Positions 25,160-33,054 of a stretch of DNA of 64,000 nt are shown one piece after another. Where the stretch lies: contig NZ_DLHA01000032.1 in the NCBI RefSeq assembly GCF_002482975.1, forward strand, positions 390,304-454,303, written 5' to 3'. The stretch comes from Flavobacterium sp. UBA7680 (GTDB taxonomy: Bacteria > Bacteroidota > Bacteroidia > Flavobacteriales > Flavobacteriaceae). Under the pieces are notes generated by a model that was not told the origin of the DNA, searched no databases, and saw nothing but the letters and a program-made list of their open reading frames with translations. The translations under genes were made by a program, and so were the position numbers. The number at the start of each line of letters is the position of its first letter. Positions within the stretch are counted from its first letter, which is position 1.

Positions 25160-27580
25160 ATGAAGAACTCATTATATCAAAACAATACATTTTCAATTTT
25201 TGCGCTTTTTGTTTTTTTTCAGATTTGTCTGAGCAGCAGTTTTGCTCAGACAAAGATGAATTTTAACGACAACTGGCTGTATCTTGAAAATCATACTTCA
25301 AATCTTACCGAAGCGCAAAAAGCTTCAAACTGGACTTCTATAAATTTACCACATACCTGGAACGCCGAAGATGCAACCGATTTATACCCGGGTTACCGAC
25401 GTGACGCAAGCTGGTATCAAAAGAAATTAAATATTACGCAAATTGATAAAAATAAAGTGTATTCGCTATACTTTGAAGGTTCAAATATTACCACAAAAGT
25501 GTATGTAAACGGAAAAGAAGCCGGCGGACACATTGGCGGTTATATTGGCTTTTCTATAGACATTACCAACTTTATTAAAGAAGGAAACAACGATATTTTT
25601 GTTCGTGTAGATAATAGTTACGACATCGAAATTATTCCATCTCAAAAAAGTGATTTCTTTATTTATGGCGGAATCACGCGTGATGTTTGGTTCGTTTCGA
25701 AATACAAAAATCATATTGATAATTTAAAGATTACAACGCCTGAAGTTTCGGCTAAAAAAGCTTCGGTACAAATTGTTTCTTCTTTTATAAATGCAGATAA
25801 TTCAAAAGATTTATCGTTAACGGTAACACTTAAAAATCCGAAAGGAAAAAAAGTGGCAAGTAAAACTATTTCTGTTTCTGATAAAACTTCGACAATCACT
25901 TTTGAAAACATCAAAAACCCGGAACTTTGGGATACCGAAAAACCAAATTTATATTCCTTAACGGCTGTTTTATCAGAAAAAAATCAAATTAAAGACAGCG
26001 TTTCTGAAAAAGTAGGTTTTAGATGGTTTGAGTTTAAAGATCACGGTCCTTTCTACTTAAACGGAAAACGTTTGTTGATTCGCGGAACACATCGCCACGA
26101 AGAACAAGCCGGAGTTGGCGCCGCAATGAGCAACGCACAACATTGGGCCGACATGAAATCGATAAAAGATATGGGTGCAAATTTTGTTCGTTTAGCGCAT
26201 TATCCGCAAGATCCTGAAATTTATAAAGCTTGTGATGAACTTGGACTTTTAGTTTGGGATGAATTACCTTGGTGCCGCGGTGGAATTGGCGGTGAACTTT
26301 GGCAGACAAATACTAAAAACATGCTCAAAGAAATCATCAATCAAAATTACAATCATCCGAGTATTATAATCTGGTCGCTGGGAAATGAAATGAACTGGCT
26401 TCCTGATTTTCCTAACGGAGACAATACAGAAAAAACAAATGTCTTTTTAACGGAATTAAACGACATTGCGCACAAACTAGATCCAACCAGAAAAACAGCC
26501 ATTAGAAAATATTATGAAGGTTCGCATATTGTAGATGTATTCTCCCCTTCTATCTGGTCTGGCTGGTATTCCGGAAGTTACAAAAGCTACCAAAAAGCAA
26601 TTGATGTTTACAAAAAAGAATACAAACATTTCATCCACGCCGAATATGGCGGAGACAGCCACGTAGGCCGTCACAGCGAAAACCCTGTAACAGGCGAAAA
26701 TGTTATAAAAGCCGAAGGCTGGGAAGAAGCAATTGTACAGACTAAAGTTGCGAATATTGCCCAAATTGGCGATTGGAGCGAAAATTATATCGTTGATTTA
26801 TTTGACTGGCACTTGCATATATCCGAGAATGACCCAAATTTTGTGGGAAATGTACAATGGGCATTTAAGGATTTTGCAACGCCTTTACGTCCGGAAGATG
26901 ATATTCCGTATATGAACCAAAAAGGTTTGGTGGACCGAAACGGAAATCCGAAGGACGCGTATTATGTTTTTAAAAGTTATTGGGGTGCAGCACCTTTCGC
27001 TTACATAGAATCGCATACCTGGACAGAACGTCAAGGTCCTGAAAATACACCAAGAACTATAAATGTTTTTAGTAATTGCGAGAAAGTTACCTTATTTCAT
27101 GACGGAAAATCTCTTGGTGAAAAGCAAAGAAATCTTGCTCTATATCCTGCAAATGGCCTAACTTGGGATGTCAACTTTAAAAAAGGAGAAAATGTTTTAG
27201 TGGCTATTGGTAAAAATAAAGACGGTAAAACGGTTTCTGATACGATTAAGGTTAATTATCGTTTCAATAAAAATGATACAGCTTCGTCTTTACAATTGTC
27301 TTCAGAGAAACTAAAAAATGGTAATTATCTGGTTACGGCAATTGCAATTGATAATAACAATTTACGCTGCTTAGATTATGAAGAAAGTGTTTATTTCCAA
27401 TGTCTGAAAGGTGGAAAAACTTTGAAGAATCAAGGAACACCAACTGGAAGTGAATCGATAAAAATGGCAAACGGAAAAGCATCTATCGAAGTTATTCCTG
27501 ATGGTTCTAATGAGCCTATTGAAATGACGGCTTTAAATCAGAGTTTTAAAGGAGAATATTTGAAGATTCCTGTTCAATAA
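25160..27580 (+). CDS. GH2 glycosidase, probable exo-beta-glucuronidase
   Basis: 806 residues with a signal peptide (about 1-29, ending SSFAQ). Sugar-binding domain (about 35-185; LPHTWNAEDA, YFEGSNITTKVYVNGKEAGGH), Ig-like domain (about 190-290), and TIM barrel (from about 295, FYLNGKRLLIRGTHRHEE). The acid/base is E410 in WSLGNEM and the nucleophile E495 in HAEYGG. N586-Q-K588 in YMNQKGLVD matches the N-x-K motif that binds the uronate carboxylate in beta-glucuronidases. A C-terminal Ig-like domain (about 615-805) carries FSNCEKVTLFHDGKSLG. With GH88 and the second N-x-K GH2 in the same operon, beta-glucuronidase is more likely than beta-galactosidase, though some related GH2 groups carry similar loops. 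Confidence 0.85.
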   Translation: MKNSLYQNNTFSIFALFVFFQICLSSSFAQTKMNFNDNWLYLENHTSNLTEAQKASNWTSINLPHTWNAEDATDLYPGYRRDASWYQKKLNITQIDKNKVYSLYFEGSNITTKVYVNGKEAGGHIGGYIGFSIDITNFIKEGNNDIFVRVDNSYDIEIIPSQKSDFFIYGGITRDVWFVSKYKNHIDNLKITTPEVSAKKASVQIVSSFINADNSKDLSLTVTLKNPKGKKVASKTISVSDKTSTITFENIKNPELWDTEKPNLYSLTAVLSEKNQIKDSVSEKVGFRWFEFKDHGPFYLNGKRLLIRGTHRHEEQAGVGAAMSNAQHWADMKSIKDMGANFVRLAHYPQDPEIYKACDELGLLVWDELPWCRGGIGGELWQTNTKNMLKEIINQNYNHPSIIIWSLGNEMNWLPDFPNGDNTEKTNVFLTELNDIAHKLDPTRKTAIRKYYEGSHIVDVFSPSIWSGWYSGSYKSYQKAIDVYKKEYKHFIHAEYGGDSHVGRHSENPVTGENVIKAEGWEEAIVQTKVANIAQIGDWSENYIVDLFDWHLHISENDPNFVGNVQWAFKDFATPLRPEDDIPYMNQKGLVDRNGNPKDAYYVFKSYWGAAPFAYIESHTWTERQGPENTPRTINVFSNCEKVTLFHDGKSLGEKQRNLALYPANGLTWDVNFKKGENVLVAIGKNKDGKTVSDTIKVNYRFNKNDTASSLQLSSEKLKNGNYLVTAIAIDNNNLRCLDYEESVYFQCLKGGKTLKNQGTPTGSESIKMANGKASIEVIPDGSNEPIEMTALNQSFKGEYLKIPVQ

Positions 27581-27582
27581 GA

Positions 27583-27800
27583 TTTTTAGCCGCTAAGGCG
27601 CAAAGACACAAAGTTTTTTCTGCCACAGATTAAAAGGATTAAAAAGATTTTGTTTAACGCAGATTTTGCAGACTGAGCAGATTTTTTAGATATAGTTTTG
27701 TCATTTCGAGGAACGAGAAATCGCACGCGGGAATCGATAAAGATTGGCGGCATTCTGTACGGAGTTTCGAGTGCGATTTCTCCTTTCAGTCGAAATGACA
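27583..27800. repeat. Cluster of repeats: CGCTAAGGCG unit, CCACAGATT unit and family-B palindrome
   Basis: Directly after the GH2 stop come a GCCGCTAAGGCGCAAAG unit (27589-27605), a lone GCCACAGATTAAAAGG half (27622-27637) and a family-B element (27700-27799). The arms of that last element are GTCATTTCGAGGAACGAG and a right arm ending CAGTCGAAATGAC. Together they fill the 255-bp gap before the lyase-like gene. Confidence 0.8.
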
Positions 27801-27835
27801 AAATGAATTAAAAACATCAATTAAACTAAAAACTT

Positions 27836-28966
27836 ATGAAAAATACCTCTTTTTATAGTATCGTTTTAGTATTGACAAGTTTTGCTGGCAATGCACAAAT
27901 AGTAACATTAAATGCCGATGGTCCTGACGGAATTGGCACTTATGAACTAATTACAAACGCATTAGCTCCAGGAACGGCAAACGGGGCTATTGAAGCTCCA
28001 GATGCAATTCATCCCGGTTTTGGCCGTCATATTTCCGAGGTTTTTGATACGGAACTGAACAAAAATGTTTTTGAGTTTTATTCTCATGTGAGTAATACAC
28101 CTCCGGATAATGAACCTGTAGCGGGAAAAACGGACAGACAGCGTGTTGAGATTAAATCATACAACCCTTCTCCAGATAACTTAAAAGGAATTATTGGCGA
28201 AACAGTACAGTATAAATGGCGCTTTAAAGTGCCGGCAGGATTTAAACCTACTACAAGTTTTACACACATACATCAGGTAAAAGCGGTAGATGGCGACGAT
28301 GATGATCCTCTTTTTACTTTGACGCTGAGAAAATTATCTAATGGAGGAACGCGATTGGAATTAATTTATGATAAAGATGCTGCTGCGTCAACCATAAAAT
28401 ACCAAAATCTAAACATGTCTTTGTTTGAAGGCATTTGGGTCGAAGCTGTAGAAACCATAAAAGTCGGATTGCAGGGAACCTTTTCCATCATAATAAAAAA
28501 AGTAAGTGACGGAACTGTTTTAATGGATTACAGTAATGCTAATATCCAAACTATTCGTCCTGCTTATACATCGGCAGCTGGTGTTACCTATGCAGCAAAT
28601 TCTTTTATTCGACCTAAATGGGGAATTTATCGCAGTCTTGCTGACATTGCGAATATGAGAGACGAAGCTATGCGTTTTTCTGATTTTAGTATAGAAGAAT
28701 TGACTACTTTATCTTCAAAAGAGCATGTGGCAGAAAATGCGTCTGTACAATTTCCGAATCCTGTTGGAGATAAACTACAGCTGTCAGAAGTTATCTTAAA
28801 TCAATATACAGGATTAAGAATTTACGACAGCAGCGGAAAACAAGTTATTACCCACGATAACCTATCTGAAAATGTTAATGTATCGTCTTTAAAATCGGGG
28901 CTTTATATTATCAAATTCAAAAAAGAGAATACCTTTTCGAAAGGTATAAAAATGATTAAAAAATAA
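27836..28966 (+). CDS. Jelly-roll polysaccharide lyase-like protein with T9SS sorting domain
   Basis: 376 residues with a signal peptide (about 1-20, ending GNAQ). The catalytic-type region (about 25-290) is a beta-jelly-roll resembling heparin-lyase-I/glucuronan-lyase-like proteins (the broad Polysacc_lyase group). It has TDRQRVEIKSY, FTHIHQVKA with a candidate base His, and RPKWGIYRS with a candidate Lys. After a linker, residues about 305-376 form a Por secretion tail (FPNPVGDKLQL, LRIYDSSGKQV, LKSGLYIIKF), so it should be exported by the type IX system. Placement with GH88 suggests it is the endo-acting lyase of the PUL that makes unsaturated ends. I cannot assign a numbered PL family. 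Confidence 0.75.
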   Translation: MKNTSFYSIVLVLTSFAGNAQIVTLNADGPDGIGTYELITNALAPGTANGAIEAPDAIHPGFGRHISEVFDTELNKNVFEFYSHVSNTPPDNEPVAGKTDRQRVEIKSYNPSPDNLKGIIGETVQYKWRFKVPAGFKPTTSFTHIHQVKAVDGDDDDPLFTLTLRKLSNGGTRLELIYDKDAAASTIKYQNLNMSLFEGIWVEAVETIKVGLQGTFSIIIKKVSDGTVLMDYSNANIQTIRPAYTSAAGVTYAANSFIRPKWGIYRSLADIANMRDEAMRFSDFSIEELTTLSSKEHVAENASVQFPNPVGDKLQLSEVILNQYTGLRIYDSSGKQVITHDNLSENVNVSSLKSGLYIIKFKKENTFSKGIKMIKK

Positions 28967-28976
28967 ATATTGCAAA

Positions 28977-30779
28977 ATGAAAAAACTAATTACCCTTTTA
29001 CTGCTGACTTCAGCCTTTATTGGACAATCACAAGGTTTAATTTCAAACGTTCCAAACCGAAATACAACCTCTTTAAACGGCGTTTGGAATTATATTGTTG
29101 ATCCGTATCAAACAGGCTTTTACAGTTTTCACCTTGATCAATATGACAAACAGGAAAAACCGGCAAAAGGTGCATTTTTCAGTAATTATCATGCACAAAA
29201 CAAACAGGAATTAGTAGAATATGATTTTGATAAATCGCCAACAATAAATATTCCGGGCGATTGGAATTCGCAGGTTACGGAACTAAAATATTACGAAGGA
29301 AATGTTTGGTTCAAAAAATCTTTCGATTACAATTTGGCTGCTAACAAACGTCTTTTCGTTTATTTGGGAGCCATCAATTACAAAGCCGATGTTTATTTAA
29401 ACGGAAAAAAACTGGGAACTCACGAAGGCGGTTTCACTCCGTTTAATTATGAAATTACTGCGATTGTACAACCAAAAGACAATTATTTGGTTATTAAAGT
29501 AGATAATACGCGTCATAAAGAAGACGTTCCAACAGTTAATACGGATTGGTGGAATTATGGCGGAATTACACGCGATGTGACTTTAATTGAAGAAGAATCT
29601 GCATTTATTGAAGATTACACGATTCAATTGAAAAAGAATAATGCCAATGTTATTTCTGGTTTTATCAAAATCAATAATTTAAATCCGGCACAAAATCAGG
29701 CTTCGATTTCTATTCCGGAATTAAAGATTAACTACAAAGGAAAAATTGGTGCTGACGGAATTTTAACTTTTGAAATCCCTGCTAAAAAGATTTCATATTG
29801 GTCACCGGAAAATCCAAAATTATACGATGTTACAATCGATTTTAACGGAAAAAAATTAAATGATAAAATTGGTTTTAGAACTATTGAAACACAAGAAGAT
29901 AAAATTTTATTGAATGGAAAACAGGTCTTTTTAAGAGGAATTTCGATTCACGAAGAAAATGCAAAAGGCGGACGTGCGAATTCTCAGGAAGATGCTTTAC
30001 GTTTATTAAACTGGGCAAAAGAATTAGGCTGTAATTATGTTCGTTTAGCGCATTATCCGCATAACGAAAACATTATTAGAGAGGCTGATAAAATGGGATT
30101 AATGGTTTGGGAAGAAATTCCGGTTTACTGGACAGTTGAATTCACCAATAAAAATACGTATCAAAATGCACAGGATCAATTAACCGCTGCCATTACAAGA
30201 GATAAAAACAGAGCGAGTATTGTAATTTGGTCTATGGCAAATGAAACTCCGATTTCTGACGCCAGAAATACTTTTATCACGAATTTAGTAACGCATACCA
30301 AATCTCTGGATAATACAAGATTAATCAGTGCGGCTTTATTAACGCGTAACGGAAAAATTGACGATGAAATTGGTAAATCGCTTGATATTATTGCTTTTAA
30401 CCAATATTTAGGCTGGTACGGCGGTAACTTAGAAAATGCTGAAAAAACATTCTGGACTACGCCATACAACAAACCAGTTTTTGTTTCGGAATTTGGAGGA
30501 GATGCAAAAGCAGGCTTTCACGGAGATAAAACCGAACGCTGGACAGAAGAATATCAGGAATATTTATACATTCAGAATTTGAAAATGATTGAAAAAATCC
30601 CTCATTTAAGCGGATTAAGTCCGTGGATTTTGGTTGATTTTAGATCTCCAAAACGATTACTTCCGGGTATTCAGGACGGTTACAATCGTAAAGGTTTAAT
30701 TTCAAATGACGGTGAAAAGAAGAAGGCTTTTTACATTATGCAGAATTGGTACGATAAAAAGAAAAAAGAAGAAAAGTAA
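28977..30779 (+). CDS. GH2 beta-glucuronidase
   Basis: 600 residues, the compact three-domain GH2 form, with a signal peptide (about 1-18). Jelly-roll (about 25-200; YLGAINYKADVYLNGKKLGTHEGGF), Ig-like (about 205-300) and TIM barrel (from about 305, ILLNGKQVFLRGISIHEEN). The acid/base is E423 in WSMANE and the nucleophile E505 in VSEFGG. N570-R-K572 in GYNRKGLIS matches the N-x-K uronate motif, in the same context as E. coli GusA (GGNKKGIF). It follows the lyase-like gene by 10 bp, so the two are surely cotranscribed. It should release glucuronic acid from oligosaccharides in the periplasm, feeding the uxu pathway. Confidence 0.9.
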   Translation: MKKLITLLLLTSAFIGQSQGLISNVPNRNTTSLNGVWNYIVDPYQTGFYSFHLDQYDKQEKPAKGAFFSNYHAQNKQELVEYDFDKSPTINIPGDWNSQVTELKYYEGNVWFKKSFDYNLAANKRLFVYLGAINYKADVYLNGKKLGTHEGGFTPFNYEITAIVQPKDNYLVIKVDNTRHKEDVPTVNTDWWNYGGITRDVTLIEEESAFIEDYTIQLKKNNANVISGFIKINNLNPAQNQASISIPELKINYKGKIGADGILTFEIPAKKISYWSPENPKLYDVTIDFNGKKLNDKIGFRTIETQEDKILLNGKQVFLRGISIHEENAKGGRANSQEDALRLLNWAKELGCNYVRLAHYPHNENIIREADKMGLMVWEEIPVYWTVEFTNKNTYQNAQDQLTAAITRDKNRASIVIWSMANETPISDARNTFITNLVTHTKSLDNTRLISAALLTRNGKIDDEIGKSLDIIAFNQYLGWYGGNLENAEKTFWTTPYNKPVFVSEFGGDAKAGFHGDKTERWTEEYQEYLYIQNLKMIEKIPHLSGLSPWILVDFRSPKRLLPGIQDGYNRKGLISNDGEKKKAFYIMQNWYDKKKKEEK

Positions 30780-30881
30780 ATTAAGAACCATTACCAATTC
30801 ATTAACAAAAAACAAACTGTATTTATATGATTTTTCTTCATTATTAACTTACTTTGTAGTTATTCTAAAAATTGTAACCTT

Positions 30882-31445
30882 ATGAAAAAATTTTATTTAA
30901 TGGCAGTTACTTTATTTGCTGCCTTTACAGTTCAAGCTCAAGATGTAGTAAAATTTGCTCCGCTTGATGCAAGTCCGGTTGATATTTCTTATTTCCCAAA
31001 CAAAGCTGTTAAATTCAAAAAAACAGACAATCCTAGTCCGCTTGTAAAAGTTATCTACGCAAGACCTTCTGTAAAAGGAAGAACTATTTTTGGAGATATC
31101 GTTAAGTTTGGAGAAGTTTGGAGAGTTGGTGCGAATGAAAATACAGAAATCAAATTTTACAAAGCAGTAACAATTGGCGGAAAAAATATTCCAGCAGGAA
31201 CTTACAGTTTATTTGCAATTCCTGAAAAAGATAAATGGACTATCATTATCAATAAAGAAATTGATTTATGGGGTGCTTATGCTTATGATGAAAGTAAGGA
31301 TGTTGTAAGAGTTTCTGTTCCTGTAAAACCAGTAAATGAAGTAATCGAAGCTTTATCAATTGCTTTTACATCCCAGGGTTCTGTAGCTAATTTGGTTATT
31401 GGATGGGATAAAACAACTGCTGAATTGCCTATTACGGTTAAGTAA
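30882..31445 (+). CDS. DUF2911 family exported protein
   Basis: 187 residues with a signal peptide (about 1-19, ending TVQAQ). The conserved DUF2911 core is clear: VIYARPSVKGRTIFG, VWRVGANENTEIKFYKAVTIGGKNIPAGTYSLFAIP and WTIIINKE. The function of the family is unknown. It appears to be a single gene, with a TTACTTTG near-match to a -7 element at 30849-30856 and a strong terminator after it. It is not obviously part of PUL 1. Confidence 0.92.
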   Translation: MKKFYLMAVTLFAAFTVQAQDVVKFAPLDASPVDISYFPNKAVKFKKTDNPSPLVKVIYARPSVKGRTIFGDIVKFGEVWRVGANENTEIKFYKAVTIGGKNIPAGTYSLFAIPEKDKWTIIINKEIDLWGAYAYDESKDVVRVSVPVKPVNEVIEALSIAFTSQGSVANLVIGWDKTTAELPITVK

Positions 31446-31470
31446 TTGTTTACGATTATAAACTATATAC

Positions 31471-31508
31471 AAAGAGACACTAATTTAAATTAAGTGTCTC
31501 TTTTTTTT
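31471..31508 (+). terminator. Rho-independent terminator after the DUF2911 gene
   Basis: AAAGAGACACT and AGTGTCTCTTT form an 11-bp stem, the interior is itself symmetric (AATTTAAATT), and a T-run of eight or more follows. Confidence 0.92.
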
Positions 31509-31571
31509 GCTTTTATAAGAGTCAATTATACCATAACTAACTATTAATTAACTAACCATAAACCAAAAAGA

Positions 31572-32975
31572 ATGAAAAAAACCACTTTACTTTTATTTTT
31601 TTTATTATCCGTTTTCTACGGCTATTCTCAGCAAAAATTTAAAATTACATACGAACAATTAAAAGAGTATGAAGGTATTTATGAATATGAAAATAATACC
31701 ACACTGCAAATTGCCGCATCCCCAAAAGATACTATTTTATATGCCGTCATCAATGAAAGTAAGTATTCATTAAGACCTCAGGAGAAAGACATTTTCCTGA
31801 ATATGTCAAAAGAAAAAGTAACCTTTATCAGAAATAATACTGCTTCGATTACGGGTTATACTTCTGATGGAAAAACCTTCAAATTAATTAGTAAAAAAGT
31901 CGTTTTCCCGAAAGAAATGTGGTATCCAAGACTTAATACTTCTAAAGATTATAAATATGTATATCAGCAGCCTAAAAAAGATCTTGATGGTTTAGTAACC
32001 GGAAATATTGATCAGTCTGGTCTGGACAAAGCATTATTAAACGAAATGATGCAAAAAATTGTTAACGGAACTTATCCTAACGTTCACAGCGTTTTGATTA
32101 TTAAAGATGGAAAACTGGTTTTTGAAGAATACTTTTATGAGTACAACAAAACCAAACTTCATGAAATTCGTTCGGCTACCAAAAGCTTTGTCTCGGCACT
32201 TACAGGAATTGCTATAGATAAGGGATTTATTAAAAGTAAAAATGAAACGGTACTTTCTTATTTTCCTGATTATACGTTTAAAAACCTTACTTCTGATAAA
32301 AGGCAGATTACGATTGAAAATCTTTTAACCAATCAAAGCGGACTTGATTGTGATGTGAGCAATCCAAAATCAGTTGGGAATGAAACTACCATGAATTATT
32401 CTGATGACTGGATACAATTTACCTTAGATCTTCCGATGATAGATGTACCGGGCGGCAATGGAATGTATTGTTCGGGAAATCCTATAACATTGGGTAAAAT
32501 TATTGAAAGAGCAACAAAAATGCCTTTACCTGAATTTGCGAAACAGACTCTTTTTAAAGATTTAGGTATTAAAAATTTTAAATGGAATTTTAAACCCGAT
32601 GCATCAAGTGCCGAAACTTTCTGTCAGGTTTATTTGAATTCAAGAGATATGGCAAAATTAGGAATGCTATATCTTAATAAAGGGGTTTGGAACGGGAAAC
32701 AAGTAATCTCTAAAGACTGGGTTCAGGAATCATTAACAAAACATTCTGTTGTGCAAGGTGTGAATTATGGTTATTTATGGTGGTTAAAATACCTGAATGT
32801 TGATGGTGTTCGATATGATGGAAAAGCTGCCCAAGGTAACGGCGGCCAGAAAATTTATATTTGGGAAGATCAAAATATGATAACCGTTATTACTGGCGGA
32901 AATTATAACTCACAATCACCAAGCGATGAATTGATTCAAAAGTATATCCTGCCATCTTTCAATAAGAAAAAGTAA
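31572..32975 (+). CDS. Serine hydrolase of the beta-lactamase (class C) fold with N-terminal beta domain
   Basis: 467 residues with a signal peptide (about 1-19, ending YGYSQ). An N-terminal beta-rich domain (about 22-115) precedes a PF00144-type catalytic domain. The S-x-x-K motif is S201-A-T-K204 in EIRSATKSFVSAL. A Tyr motif lies at GMYCSGNP in the usual second-motif region, and a GGNGG-like third motif occurs near QGNGGQKIYIW. Such proteins are esterases, peptidases or transferases of the beta-lactamase superfamily; resistance should not be inferred. An acetyl-esterase role in glycan breakdown is possible, but it lies outside the PUL operon. Confidence 0.87.
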   Translation: MKKTTLLLFFLLSVFYGYSQQKFKITYEQLKEYEGIYEYENNTTLQIAASPKDTILYAVINESKYSLRPQEKDIFLNMSKEKVTFIRNNTASITGYTSDGKTFKLISKKVVFPKEMWYPRLNTSKDYKYVYQQPKKDLDGLVTGNIDQSGLDKALLNEMMQKIVNGTYPNVHSVLIIKDGKLVFEEYFYEYNKTKLHEIRSATKSFVSALTGIAIDKGFIKSKNETVLSYFPDYTFKNLTSDKRQITIENLLTNQSGLDCDVSNPKSVGNETTMNYSDDWIQFTLDLPMIDVPGGNGMYCSGNPITLGKIIERATKMPLPEFAKQTLFKDLGIKNFKWNFKPDASSAETFCQVYLNSRDMAKLGMLYLNKGVWNGKQVISKDWVQESLTKHSVVQGVNYGYLWWLKYLNVDGVRYDGKAAQGNGGQKIYIWEDQNMITVITGGNYNSQSPSDELIQKYILPSFNKKK

Positions 32976-32982
32976 GGAATGA

Positions 32983-33051
32983 TTAGTTATTAATGGTTAA
33001 TTGTAAATGGTAAATTACCAACTAAAATTTACAATTAACCATTAATACTAA
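32983..33051. repeat. Inverted repeat between convergent genes
   Basis: TTAGTTATTAATGGTTAATT (32983-33002) is mirrored by AATTAACCATTAATACTAA (33033-33051). It occupies almost the whole space between the serine hydrolase stop and the paoC-like stop, and could terminate both transcripts. Confidence 0.8.
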
Positions 33052-33054
33052 TAA

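Noticed and set aside
31572..32975. Beta-lactamase antibiotic resistance gene
   Set aside because: The S-x-x-K fold is shared by many esterases and peptidases; the extra N-terminal beta domain and poor match to class C motifs do not support a resistance call.
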